A model generated the notes under the pieces. That model made no database searches and was not told the DNA's origin. It was given only the letters and a program-made list of their open reading frames with translations. Both the position numbers and the translations under genes were made by a program. A stretch of 64,000 bases of DNA from Achromobacter ruhlandii (GTDB taxonomy: Bacteria > Pseudomonadota > Gammaproteobacteria > Burkholderiales > Burkholderiaceae_B), in assembly GCF_902859695.1 (NCBI RefSeq), contig NZ_CADIJL010000013.1:1-64000 (forward strand). Reading direction: 5' to 3'. Of the stretch, positions 34,781-43,280 are shown piece after piece; position 1 is the stretch's first letter; each line of letters opens with the position of its first letter.

Positions 34781-35761
34781 ATGATCCCCCTCAAAATCTC
34801 GTTCGGCATCGCCGCCGCCGGTATGGCGCTGGCGGCCGGCCCCGCGCCGGCGCAGGCCGCCGACTGGCCCACCCATGCCATCACCCTGGTGGTGCCTTTC
34901 GCCGCCGGCGGCGGCGGCGATACCCTGGCACGGCTGGTGGCCGAGCCGCTGTCGCGCGAACTCGGGCAGTCCATCATCATCGAGAACCGGCCCGGCGCTG
35001 GCGGCAACATCGGCACCGCCATCGTGGCGCGCGCCAATCCCGACGGCTACACGCTGTCGTATGGCACCAACGGCACCCAGGCCACCAACCACTGGCTGTA
35101 CAAGTCGCCGGGCTACGCGCCGGGCGACTTCGAGCCGGTCTCGCGCTTTACCGTGATCGCGGCGGCGCTGGTGGTCAACGCCAGTGACGAGCGCTTCAAG
35201 TCGCTGGCGCAGCTGCTGGCCTACGCCAAGTCGCATCCGGGCGAACTGACCTGTGGCTCGGCCGGCAACGGTACCTCGTCGCACCTGGCCTGTGAGCTGC
35301 TGAACCAGATGGCGGGGGTCAAGATCATGCACATCCCGTACAAGGGCGGCAGCGCCGCCATGACCGACCTGCTGGGCGGGCGCATCTCGCTGCTGATCGA
35401 CGTCATGCCGAACGTATCCGGCCAGATCGCTGCGGGCAAGTTGCGCGCGCTGGGCGTGACCACGCCGCAGCGTGTTGCGTCGAATCCGGACATCCCGACC
35501 TTGAGCGAGGCCGGCGTCAAAGGCTACGAGTTCTTCGCCTGGGACGGCCTGTACGCGCCCAAGGGCACACCCGTCGCCATCCTCGACAAGCTCAACGCCG
35601 CCGTGAATCGGGCGCTGCAACGGCCCGAGGTGAAACAGGCGCTGGAATCGCGCGGCGCGATCCCGTCGCCGACCTCGCGCCAGTCGCTGGCCGAATTCGG
35701 CGCCGAGGAATACACGCGGCTCGGCAAGGTCGTGAAGACGGCCGGCGCCGCCATCGACTGA
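34781..35761 (+). CDS. Bug-type (TctC-like) periplasmic binding protein
   Basis: A 326-aa protein with a signal peptide (cleavage near AQA-AD) and Bug-family motifs: WPTHAITLVVPFAAGGGGD, IIENRPGAGGNIGT and MHIPYKGGSAAMTDLLGG. Bug proteins bind carboxylic acids and are greatly expanded in Bordetella and relatives. AAGGAGAC precedes the ATG. Last gene of the operon, it probably captures the aromatic acid substrate; no TctA/TctB membrane partner is adjacent. Confidence 0.92.
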   Translation: MIPLKISFGIAAAGMALAAGPAPAQAADWPTHAITLVVPFAAGGGGDTLARLVAEPLSRELGQSIIIENRPGAGGNIGTAIVARANPDGYTLSYGTNGTQATNHWLYKSPGYAPGDFEPVSRFTVIAAALVVNASDERFKSLAQLLAYAKSHPGELTCGSAGNGTSSHLACELLNQMAGVKIMHIPYKGGSAAMTDLLGGRISLLIDVMPNVSGQIAAGKLRALGVTTPQRVASNPDIPTLSEAGVKGYEFFAWDGLYAPKGTPVAILDKLNAAVNRALQRPEVKQALESRGAIPSPTSRQSLAEFGAEEYTRLGKVVKTAGAAID

Positions 35762-35851
35762 AACCGCCGCGCGGGATCCGCGCCGCCCGGGCGCGGGTCT
35801 CGCCACGGCGGGCAGGGCAGGCCAGACCCTTGGGGCGGGAAAGCCGGACGC

Positions 35852-36325
35852 CTACAGCGCCGGCTTGACCACCATCAGGAAATACACCCCCACCATCGCC
35901 AGGAACGCCGGGTACCCCAGCCATTCCCAATAACGCGCGAAGCGCCAGTAGCGCGCCGGCAGCGCCAGGGCGCCGGCCGTGTGGGCGTCGCCGGCCATCT
36001 TCGCCATTTCGTACTGCAGCCACACCACTGGCAGCCAGCAGGCGCCGGCCAGCAGGTACAGCCCGATCGACACGGCGATCCACGGCGTGGTCCAGTTCCA
36101 GCCGGCGGTGTGCGCCAGCCACAATCCGGTCAGCGGCTGCGCCACCACGGCGGGCGTGGTGAACCACAGGTCGGCCCGCACCACCAGCTTCGAGACCGCC
36201 GCGATGGCCGGCACCGAGCCGGTGCGGTTGGCGAAGAACAGGTAGAACGCGGTGCCGAAACCGGTTCCCACCAGCAGGACGGACGACAGGATATGCAGGG
36301 TTTTGATCGTGAGATAGGCGTTCAT
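35852..36325 (-). CDS. DUF2269-type membrane protein
   Basis: A 157-aa protein with four hydrophobic helices, starting MNAYLTIKTLHILSSVLLVGTGFG, with a conserved His in the first helix and PAVVAQPLTGLWL in the second, the pattern of DUF2269 proteins. Function unknown. It starts inside the stop of the SDR/DoxX gene (ATGA overlap at 36322-36325), so the two form an operon. Confidence 0.75.
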   Translation of the reverse strand: MNAYLTIKTLHILSSVLLVGTGFGTAFYLFFANRTGSVPAIAAVSKLVVRADLWFTTPAVVAQPLTGLWLAHTAGWNWTTPWIAVSIGLYLLAGACWLPVVWLQYEMAKMAGDAHTAGALALPARYWRFARYWEWLGYPAFLAMVGVYFLMVVKPAL

Positions 36326-37578
36326 GATTGGGTTTCCTCGCTGAACAGGATGAATAGGAGCGCGACGACGGCGACGTTCTTCAGGAGCGGGCCGAACGGA
36401 TGCCACAGGAATTCCGGCAAAGCCAACGCGATCACCGCGGAATAGCCCAGCACCAGGGCAAGCTGCGCTGCCCACAGCCGCCGGCCGGGTCGCCAGAGCG
36501 TGGCGACGCCGAACACGGCGTCCAGCGCGGCGGCCAGGTACAGCGCCGCCACGGCCACCGGGCCGTGCAGGCCGACCCGAGCCAGCAGCGCCAGGCTGTC
36601 GCCGGTCGGGTAGATGAAGGCGCTGCACAGCGCGGTCCACAGCCAGATCAGCGCCAGCGCAGCGCGCAGCAGGGCGGGGCGCCAGGCCGCCAGGGCCTGC
36701 TGGCGCAGGGCGGGGGCCTGGTCCGGGGTAATGAAGGCGTCGATGGCAGCCGGCGGACGCCCCAGCACGCGGGTGGTGAGCGCCGCGTCGCCGCTATTGC
36801 CGGCGCGCAGCATGCGCCAGGTGTCGCGCGTCAGGATCGAGCCGGGCAGGCGGTCGCACAGTGCCGCGCCCGCGGCGACCAGCGCGCCCGGCACGGCCAG
36901 CGTCCAGGCCGGCGCAAAGCCCATGGATGCGCGATAGACCCCCAGCATGCGCTTGAAGGTAACCTCGGCACCGCCCACCAGATCGAGCACCGCCGGCGCA
37001 TCGACCGTCCCGCCGACCAGGCGGACCACGATCTCGGCCAGCTCATCGACGTGGATCGGCCGCAGCGGCTGGCGTCCGCCGGCGGGCAGGGCGTGCAGCG
37101 GCAGCGACGCCAGCGCGCGGAAAAACCGCGCCGACGCGCCCTGGGCGCCATACACCAGCGCCGGCCGCAAAATATGATGCGCCACCGGCAGCGCCTGCAG
37201 ATGCTCATCGGCCGCGCGCTTGCTGCGGAAATAGGCGGTGGCGCCTTGCTGCGCGCCGAGCGCGGATAGTTGCAACACGCGCCTGACGCCGGCTTGCGCC
37301 GCCGCCTCGAACAGGGCCGCCGGGGCAAGGTGATGCAGCCGGTCGAAATCGCCGCGGTCGGCTTCGCGCAGGATGCCGACCGCGTTGATCACGACATGGA
37401 TGCCGCGCAGACGGTCGACCCAGGCAGCCGGCGTGGTATCGACGCGGTAATCCACGGCGATCTCATCGGGATGCCGCGCCTGCCGCACCCCCTTGAGCAC
37501 CCGGTGTCCGTCGCGCGCCAGCGCCTGGCACAACGCGCGGCCGATGAAGCCATTGGCACCGCATACCAGGATGTTCAT
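36322..37578 (-). CDS. SDR epimerase-like protein fused to DoxX-like membrane domain
   Basis: A 418-aa fusion. Residues 1-290 are an atypical NAD(P)-binding SDR/NmrA-like domain (MNILVCGANGFIGRALCQAL, ILRPALVYG), and residues about 305-415 carry four transmembrane helices like the DoxX-like family. Start at 37578 is supported by GGAGG eight bases before. This build is known in proteobacteria, but the substrate is not. The promoter carries a 14-bp dyad also found in front of the GbsR-type regulator gene upstream, so it is probably a target of that regulator. Confidence 0.82.
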   Translation of the reverse strand: MNILVCGANGFIGRALCQALARDGHRVLKGVRQARHPDEIAVDYRVDTTPAAWVDRLRGIHVVINAVGILREADRGDFDRLHHLAPAALFEAAAQAGVRRVLQLSALGAQQGATAYFRSKRAADEHLQALPVAHHILRPALVYGAQGASARFFRALASLPLHALPAGGRQPLRPIHVDELAEIVVRLVGGTVDAPAVLDLVGGAEVTFKRMLGVYRASMGFAPAWTLAVPGALVAAGAALCDRLPGSILTRDTWRMLRAGNSGDAALTTRVLGRPPAAIDAFITPDQAPALRQQALAAWRPALLRAALALIWLWTALCSAFIYPTGDSLALLARVGLHGPVAVAALYLAAALDAVFGVATLWRPGRRLWAAQLALVLGYSAVIALALPEFLWHPFGPLLKNVAVVALLFILFSEETQS

Positions 37579-37620
37579 GTGATCCGCCTCCAGCCGCATC
37601 GGCCGATTGATTCTTCAATT

Positions 37621-37652
37621 TCTGTTATTTCTGTATAGACAGAAATAACAGA
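37621..37652. promoter_or_regulatory. GbsR-type operator at the SDR/DoxX promoter
   Basis: TCTGTTATTTCTGT (37621-37634), spacer ATAG and its exact complement ACAGAAATAACAGA (37639-37652). Each arm contains TTTCTGT- or TCTGT-type half-sites. It matches the operator at 38237-38272 in all 14 arm bases. Confidence 0.75.
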
Positions 37653-37654
37653 CC

Positions 37655-37682
37655 AAAAAAAAGGCGGGACACGCGGCCCGCC
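37655..37682 (-). terminator. Intrinsic terminator of the GbsR/MarR-type gene
   Basis: On the minus strand a GGCGGG/CCCGCC stem (37663-37668 with 37677-37682, 8-nt loop) is followed by eight T (37655-37662). It lies directly after the regulator stop. Confidence 0.75.
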
Positions 37683-37689
37683 CACGCCA

Positions 37690-38220
37690 TCACGCCTTGG
37701 TGCGGCGCATTGTCTTGCTGATCTTGGCGCCCATGCCGAGCGTCTTCATCAGCGTCTCGGGTTTCATGCGCAGCATTTCATCGGACCAGGTGGTGAGGAT
37801 TTCCAGGAACGACAGCGTCTCGCGCACGCGCTGCGCGGTGAGCGGGGTTTCGTCGGCCATCTCGGGACTGGCCAGGGTGTCGCGCAGCATCGACAGGGTG
37901 GGATCGATCTCGCGCTGGCGGCGGCCCTCGACGATCAGCTTGAACAATTCCCAGATGTCGGTGGAGGTTTCGAAATGGTCGCGGCGGTCGTCCATGACGT
38001 GCACCACCTTGGCCAGGCGCCAGGCCTGCAGTTCCTTGAGGCTGTTGCTGACGTTCGAGCGCGCCACGCCCAGCGTCTCGGCGATTTCCTCGGCGGGCAC
38101 GGGCCGGCCCAGCAGGTAGAGCAGGGCATGGATCTGCGCCACGGTGCGGTTCACGCCCCAGCGCGAGCCCATTTCGCCCCAATGGAGGATGAAGCGTTCG
38201 GCGATCGGAGTCAGTTTCAT
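37690..38220 (-). CDS. GbsR/MarR-type transcriptional regulator
   Basis: A 176-aa winged-helix protein beginning MKLTPIAERFILHWGEMG and with AEEIAETLGVARSNVSNSLKEL as the DNA-binding helices, the pattern of GbsR-like proteins in the MarR superfamily. Helical C-terminus for dimerisation. Its own promoter carries a 16-bp-arm palindrome and a near copy sits at the downstream SDR operon, so it probably controls itself and that operon. The inducer is unknown. A strong terminator separates the two units. Confidence 0.85.
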   Translation of the reverse strand: MKLTPIAERFILHWGEMGSRWGVNRTVAQIHALLYLLGRPVPAEEIAETLGVARSNVSNSLKELQAWRLAKVVHVMDDRRDHFETSTDIWELFKLIVEGRRQREIDPTLSMLRDTLASPEMADETPLTAQRVRETLSFLEILTTWSDEMLRMKPETLMKTLGMGAKISKTMRRTKA

Positions 38221-38236
38221 GGGGCCACTGTAGATA

Positions 38237-38272
38237 TTTCTGTTATTTCTGTCAAGACAGAAATAACAGAAA
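38237..38272. promoter_or_regulatory. GbsR-type operator at the regulator's own promoter
   Basis: TTTCTGTTATTTCTGT (38237-38252), spacer CAAG, then its exact complement (38257-38272): a perfect 16-bp-arm dyad. It lies between the divergent regulator (start 38220) and the gene at 38299, so it may control both. Confidence 0.8.
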
Positions 38273-38298
38273 TCACCGCGATCCGCTAAGCTCCCGGC

Positions 38299-38766
38299 AT
38301 GAACCAACACGACTACCAAACCGCCCTGCGGCGTGAACTCGACGCCCACACTGACGCCGCGCTGCGCGTGCTGGCCGGCCTGTTCCCGCGCCTGCCGGAA
38401 AAGGCGCGCGAGATCCAGTTCGGCATCTTCCCCGACCAGGACGGCGAGGGCACGTTCTCCGTGGTCATCGGCCTGGATGGGCCCGACCTGTACGTGCTGA
38501 ACAAGGCCATCGAGGGGCACCGCCACCTGTTTGACGTGGTGCACGGCGAAACCGGCCTGACGCCGCCGGTGCCGGCGTTCGGGCGCGATCCCGGCTTCTG
38601 CGTGCAGGACGTCATCGCCGACACCGCGGCCGACTGGATCGAGGCCTTGTGGGAGCGGGGCGGCCGGGCGGTTTCACCGCTGCCGGCCTGCATCTATGCG
38701 GACGAGGACTACGGCACGACCACGCCGCGCAGCCTGTCGGCGGACGCGGCGCCGGCCCCGCGCTGA
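38299..38766 (+). CDS. Conserved hypothetical protein (possibly DUF6389-like)
   Basis: A 155-aa soluble protein with EIQFGIFPDQDGEGTFSVVI and GPDLYVLNKAIEGHRHLFD as its most conserved-looking parts. I weakly recall a DUF6389 family with this appearance but cannot verify it. Function unknown. It is divergent from the GbsR-type regulator and shares the operator region. Confidence 0.6.
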   Translation: MNQHDYQTALRRELDAHTDAALRVLAGLFPRLPEKAREIQFGIFPDQDGEGTFSVVIGLDGPDLYVLNKAIEGHRHLFDVVHGETGLTPPVPAFGRDPGFCVQDVIADTAADWIEALWERGGRAVSPLPACIYADEDYGTTTPRSLSADAAPAPR

Positions 38767-38788
38767 GCCGGCCCGCGCGCCGCGAGTC

Positions 38789-38907
38789 TTGTCGGGACGC
38801 TTCTTGTTCAGACGCCCTTGTTCGGAAGCGGCTTGTTCGGAAGCGGCTTGTTCGAACTCGGCTTGTTCGAACCCGGCTTGTTCGGGCGCGCCTTATTCGG
38901 CCTTGGC
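38789..38907. repeat. 15-bp tandem repeat array at the GST 3' end
   Basis: About eight degenerate units with period 15 (one of 14), core TTGTTCGGAAGCGGC, with two exact copies at 38818-38832 and 38833-38847. The last unit (38893-38907) lies inside the 3' end of the GST gene and contains its stop. Read in the GST frame past the stop, the units encode A-x-x-E-Q pentapeptides. Confidence 0.8.
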
Positions 38908-39519
38908 CTGCGCCAGGGCGCGCTGCACCGCCGGCCGCGCCGCGACCCGCGCCAGGTAGGCGGTCAGCGCCGGGAAGCGCGCCAAGTCCACGCCGTCGCC
39001 CTCCAGCCAGCTGCCGATGGTGTAGAGATAGGCGTCGGCCACGCTGAAGCGGTCGCCCAGCGCCCAGGGACCGGCGATCTGCGATTCCAGGTACGCGGCC
39101 ACGGCCGTCATGGTTTCCGGCACCTTGGCGCGCATGGCTTCGTGCGCCGCCGGGTCGTCGGCCCAGCGCGCGCCGCGCCGCTTGTGCGCGTGCGCCACAT
39201 GGGCGGTGGACGCCAGGTAGCTGTTCAGCTCCTGCAGGCGGGCGAACGCAAACGGATCGTCCAGCGGCGCCAGCCCCGCCGCCGGGAAGCGCTGCGCCAC
39301 GTAGGCAAGCAGGGCCGGCGTTTCGGTCAGCACGCCATGCTCGGTGGCCAGCGCCGGCACCCGCCCCTTGGGATTGACGCGCAGGAATTCCGGGCTTTGC
39401 TGCTGCCCCGCGCCGAAATCCAGCTTGACGACGTCGAACTCGGCGCCGGCTTCCTGCAAGGCGATGTGGGTGGCCAGGGCACAGGTGCCCGGCGCGGTGT
39501 AGAAGGTCCAACGAGACAT
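38893..39519 (-). CDS. Glutathione S-transferase family protein
   Basis: A 208-aa GST with an N-terminal thioredoxin-like domain starting MSRWTFYTAPGTCALATHIAL (Ser/Cys-type start as in beta-class GstB) and the cis-Pro/SNAIL-like segments NPKGRVPALATEHG and LTETPALLAYVAQ. C-terminal domain has FSVADAYLYTI. GAGGA upstream supports the ATG at 39519. The protein ends A-Q-A-K-A-E followed by TAA inside a 15-bp repeat array; in the other units the equivalent codon is CAA (Gln), so the stop may be a point change that shortened a repeat tail. Confidence 0.87.
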   Translation of the reverse strand: MSRWTFYTAPGTCALATHIALQEAGAEFDVVKLDFGAGQQQSPEFLRVNPKGRVPALATEHGVLTETPALLAYVAQRFPAAGLAPLDDPFAFARLQELNSYLASTAHVAHAHKRRGARWADDPAAHEAMRAKVPETMTAVAAYLESQIAGPWALGDRFSVADAYLYTIGSWLEGDGVDLARFPALTAYLARVAARPAVQRALAQAKAE

Positions 39520-39663
39520 GGCGTCCTCTTGAGCGGTGGTGACGGGTGGCAAAGCGCAACGGGTCATTATCGCCATAACCGCCTGCGCCGCCTATGGGGA
39601 GCGCCGCGCGCGCATGGCGACACCGCACAGGTCGCGCAGCGCCCGGCCCGCGTCAACGCCCGC

Positions 39664-40581
39664 TCAGCGGGCGCGGGCCGCCAGCGGCGTGCGCGCCAGG
39701 AAGCGCTCGAACGCCTCCAGGTAGGCCGTCTCGGCCGCGCTCAGCTTGCGCTGCCGGTGCCAGGTCAGGAACACGTCGATCTCGGCCACGCTCTCGTTGG
39801 GCGGCAGGCGCCGCAATTCGCCGTTGACCACGTCCGGCACGATCAGGTGTTCGGGCAGGAAGCTCAGGCCGATCCCGGCCACCACCATGCGCCGCACCTC
39901 CTCGATATGCGGCGAGGTGCCGACGATGCGGCCGGTGAAGCCCTGCTGGTCGCGGAAGATGGTCAGCGGCGACAGCGTGTCGCCGATCTGGTCGCTGGCG
40001 AAACAGACGAAGTTCTGGTCCATCAGGTCTTCGATGCCCACCCGCGGTCGTGAAAACAGCGGATGGCGCCGGCCGCAGACCACCGCGTAATGGTGGCGCA
40101 GGAACAGCCGGCGCTCCAGCGCCTCGACCGGCTTGCGGCACAGGCACAGGCCCAGCGCCGGCACGCGCTTGGACAGGGCGTCGAGGATGTCGGCGCTGGG
40201 CAGCACCTCGATGTGGAATTCGATGCGCGGATGGCGCTGGTGGAAATCGGCCAGGAAATCGTCGTAGGCCGCGCTCTGGATGCGGCTCATGACCAGCAGC
40301 CGCAAGGTGCCGGCGACCTCATGCCGGTCCTGCGGGGCGGCGGTCTCGATGCGCGCCATGGCGCCGTACATGTCGCGGGCGATGGCGTAGATCTCCTCGC
40401 CCAGCCCCGTCAGGCGGAATTCGCCATTGCGCCGGTGCAGCAGCATGCCCCCGACCGCGTCCTCCAGCCGCTTCAAGGCCTGGCTCACGGCCGGCTGGCT
40501 CAGGTGCAGCGCCTGCGCCGCGCGGCCCACGCCGCGCGCCTGCACCACGAACATGAAGGTGCGCAGCAGGTTCCAGTCCAT
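39664..40581 (-). CDS. LysR-family transcriptional regulator
   Basis: A 305-aa LysR regulator: HTH at residues 1-60 (MDWNLLRTFMFVVQARGVGR, LSQPAVSQALKRLED) and a periplasmic-binding-protein-like effector domain. I start at 40581; the longer frame lacks a domain. It lies downstream of and in the same direction as the MFS and deacetylase genes and probably controls them through the dyad at 43104-43127 (inference). Confidence 0.88.
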   Translation of the reverse strand: MDWNLLRTFMFVVQARGVGRAAQALHLSQPAVSQALKRLEDAVGGMLLHRRNGEFRLTGLGEEIYAIARDMYGAMARIETAAPQDRHEVAGTLRLLVMSRIQSAAYDDFLADFHQRHPRIEFHIEVLPSADILDALSKRVPALGLCLCRKPVEALERRLFLRHHYAVVCGRRHPLFSRPRVGIEDLMDQNFVCFASDQIGDTLSPLTIFRDQQGFTGRIVGTSPHIEEVRRMVVAGIGLSFLPEHLIVPDVVNGELRRLPPNESVAEIDVFLTWHRQRKLSAAETAYLEAFERFLARTPLAARAR

Positions 40582-40699
40582 GCGCTCGGGCGCGAGCGAC
40601 AGGGTGTGGGCGGGGCGGGCAGGGGCAGGGCACATGGCGGCGTGGCGGATTCCGGCAAAAGGACAGGGCCGGTTTCCGTCCGCCACGCCGGTCCCATGT

Positions 40700-41719
40700 T
40701 CAGGTTCCGGCCAGCCCCGCGAAGAAGCGCGCGGCGTTCGACTCCAGGCCCTCGATATAGTAGCCGCCTTCCTGCACGATCAAGGTCGGCAGCTTCAGGC
40801 CGGCGACCTCGCGGCCGAGCCGCTCGAAGCCGTCTTCCGTGACCGCCACCATGGCCTGCGGGTCCTTCTCGAAGATGTCGAAGCCCAGCGACAGCACCAG
40901 CGCATCGGGCTGGAATTGCTCGATCGCGGCGCGCGCCTGGCGCAGGCGGTCGAAGAACACCGACTCGGGCGAGCCGTGCGGCATCGGCAGATTGAGGTTG
41001 TAGCCGTAGCCTTCGCCCGCGCCGCGCTCGTCCTCGAAACCCGCGACCACCGGATAGAAATTCTCCGGGTCGCCGTGGATCGACACGTACAGCACGTCGC
41101 TGCGTTCGTAGAAGATGTCCTGGATGCCCTGGCCATGATGCATATCGGTGTCCAGGATGGCGACGCGCCCATAGGTGTCGCGCAGGCGCTGGGCGGCAAT
41201 GGCGGCGTTGTTCAGATAACAGAAGCCGCCGGCCGCGTCGCGGCGCGCATGGTGGCCGGGCGGGCGGCACAGGGCGTAGGCGTGGCGGTCGCCGGCGGCG
41301 ATGCGGTCGGCGCCGGCAATGGCGCACTGCGCCGACCAATAGGCCGATTGCCAGGTGTTCGGCCCCACCGGGCAGCTGCCGTCGGCCAGGTAGCGCGCGG
41401 CCTGCGCCAGCACGCCGCGCAGCGCGTTGGGCTCGCGCACGAAGACGTTGGAAACCACCTCGTCGCCCCAGTCGTCGGGCAGCTTCTTCCATTCGGCGTG
41501 CGCTTCGCGCAAGAAGCGCAGGTACGCGGGCGTGTGCACCGCTTCGAGCGGGGCGCTGCCGTGGTCGGGCGGCGCCTGCACGTCAAAACCCAGGTTGCGC
41601 GCCGCCTGCGCCAGCGCGTCCAGGCGCGACGGCACTTCCTGCGGCGTGCGCATCTTGCCGCGCGAGAAATAGGTCTGCGGATGATGCAGTTTCTGATCGT
41701 CGTGGAAGTACGCCTTCAT
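40700..41719 (-). CDS. Histone-deacetylase family (acetylpolyamine amidohydrolase-like)
   Basis: A 339-aa deacetylase with the class signature RPPGHHARRD, the zinc-site motif DTDMHHGQG, the aspartate-containing LSLGFDIFEKDP and EGGYYIEGL near the end. Bacterial members such as AphA/ApaH deacetylate acetylated polyamines or small amides. The first codon overlaps the stop of the MFS transporter (ATGA at 41716-41719), so uptake and deacetylation are coupled; the transporter probably imports the acetylated substrate. Confidence 0.88.
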   Translation of the reverse strand: MKAYFHDDQKLHHPQTYFSRGKMRTPQEVPSRLDALAQAARNLGFDVQAPPDHGSAPLEAVHTPAYLRFLREAHAEWKKLPDDWGDEVVSNVFVREPNALRGVLAQAARYLADGSCPVGPNTWQSAYWSAQCAIAGADRIAAGDRHAYALCRPPGHHARRDAAGGFCYLNNAAIAAQRLRDTYGRVAILDTDMHHGQGIQDIFYERSDVLYVSIHGDPENFYPVVAGFEDERGAGEGYGYNLNLPMPHGSPESVFFDRLRQARAAIEQFQPDALVLSLGFDIFEKDPQAMVAVTEDGFERLGREVAGLKLPTLIVQEGGYYIEGLESNAARFFAGLAGT

Positions 41720-43041
41720 GCTTGTTGAGCCTCGGGTTGCAGTTGGACATGGCGCTGGCGGCAGGCGCCCAGCAATAGCACGGATACCAGCGAAAGCAGC
41801 GAAATCACCGAGAACAGCACGGCCAGCGGCCACCACTGGCCCTTGAAGTTCTCGGCCAGCACGGTGCCCAGCATCGGCGTCAGGCCGCCGAAGATGGCGC
41901 CCGACAGCTGGTAGGCCATGGAAATCCCGGTGTAGCGGATCGCCGTGGGAAAGCTGTCGCTGACGAAGCCGGCGATCACCGCATAGTAGGCCCCCATGAA
42001 CAGCACCGCCACGCCGATGCCCAGGGTGATCGCGCCCAGCGAACCCAGGTCCACCAGGTTGAACATGGCGTAGGGCGTGAAGACCGACACCAGCGCCATC
42101 GTCGCCAGGAAGCGCAGGTTGCCGACGCGGCTGGCGATATAGGCCGCCAGCGGCGTGATGAAGAACTGCATGATCGACACCACCAGCAGGCAGTCCAGGA
42201 TCACCGCGCGGTTCAGGCCGACGTACTGGGTGGTGTAGGCGATCATGAAGGTGCTGGTGAAGTAGAACCCGGCGATGCCCAGCACATTGGCGCCCACGGC
42301 CAGCGCCAGCAGGCGCGGCGCGCCGGTCAGCACCTGCGCCAGCGGCGCCCGGGCCGGCTTGGCGCGCTTGGCCTGGGCCTGTTTTTCCTCCAGGAAGTCG
42401 GGCGACTCGTTGACGCTCAGGCGGATCACGAAGCCCACCACCAGCAGCACCGCCGAGAACAGGAACGGCACGCGCCAGCCCCAGCTGAGGAAGGCGGCAT
42501 CGTCCAGCCCGGTCACCAGCTTGAACATCAGCATCGACAGGATCAGGCCGGCCGGGCTGCCAAGCTGCGCGAACGAGGCGAAGAAAGTGCGCTTGCTCTT
42601 GTCGGGCGAGTGTTCGCCCGCCATCAGCACCGCGCCGCCCCATTCGCCGCCCACCGCCACGCCCTGGACGATGCGCAGCAGCACCAGCAGCACCGGCGCC
42701 CAGAAGCCGATCGAGGCATAGGTCGGCAGCAGGCCGATCAGCACCGTCACGGTGCCCATCATCAATAGCGTGATGACCAGCGATTTCTTGCGGCCGATGC
42801 GGTCGCCGATGTGGCCGAACAGGGCGCCGCCCAGCGGCCGCGCGAAAAAGCCCACGGCAAAGGTGCCGAAGGCCGCCAGCGTGCCGTAAAAGCCCGTGGC
42901 GGACGGAAAGAACAGTTTGCCGAACACCAGCGCGGCGGCGGTGGCGTAGATATAAAAGTCGTACCACTCGATCATCGTGCCGATGAATGCGGCGGTGGAC
43001 GCGCGCACCGGCTGGTGGCCCGTCTTGGTATTTCCCCTCAT
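41716..43041 (-). CDS. MFS transporter, metabolite:H+ symporter family
   Basis: A 441-aa twelve-helix transporter with the MHS-family hallmarks GTMIEWYDFYIYATAAALVF, RPLGGALFGHIGDRIGRKKSL and VAVGGEWGGAVLMAGEH. Members carry ProP-like, dicarboxylate, aromatic-acid and similar substrates. The start at 43041 is chosen because the family begins about there. The gene leads an operon with the deacetylase. Confidence 0.9.
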   Translation of the reverse strand: MRGNTKTGHQPVRASTAAFIGTMIEWYDFYIYATAAALVFGKLFFPSATGFYGTLAAFGTFAVGFFARPLGGALFGHIGDRIGRKKSLVITLLMMGTVTVLIGLLPTYASIGFWAPVLLVLLRIVQGVAVGGEWGGAVLMAGEHSPDKSKRTFFASFAQLGSPAGLILSMLMFKLVTGLDDAAFLSWGWRVPFLFSAVLLVVGFVIRLSVNESPDFLEEKQAQAKRAKPARAPLAQVLTGAPRLLALAVGANVLGIAGFYFTSTFMIAYTTQYVGLNRAVILDCLLVVSIMQFFITPLAAYIASRVGNLRFLATMALVSVFTPYAMFNLVDLGSLGAITLGIGVAVLFMGAYYAVIAGFVSDSFPTAIRYTGISMAYQLSGAIFGGLTPMLGTVLAENFKGQWWPLAVLFSVISLLSLVSVLLLGACRQRHVQLQPEAQQA

Positions 43042-43103
43042 GATTTTCTCTCTTGCAGGTTGGTTCAGATTGCTGCGCCAACCGTTATACGCGCGCCCCC
43101 GGC

Positions 43104-43127
43104 ATAAGAAAAATTCTGAATTCTTAT
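43104..43127. promoter_or_regulatory. Candidate LysR operator upstream of the MFS gene
   Basis: ATAAGAA (43104-43110), ten bases, then TTCTTAT (43121-43127): a perfect 7-bp dyad in an AT-rich stretch about 65 bp before the MFS ATG. This is the shape and position of LysR recognition sites; the binding protein is inferred. Confidence 0.45.
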
Positions 43128-43280
43128 CCGCGAAATTCAGCGTATTTATGAGTGAAAACCCTAATAATGACCGACGATGCACGCAGAACCCCGGGACAGG
43201 AATGGCCCGGACTGCCACGGCGGCGGTTCGGCGGGACCGGGCGCGCGTACCCCGGAGAGCGCGGGACGCGCCAGCGCGCC

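Noticed and set aside
40700-43081. 793-aa fusion of transporter and deacetylase
   Set aside because: The N-terminal part is a frame-shifted shadow of the MFS gene; the two genes simply overlap by 4 bp.
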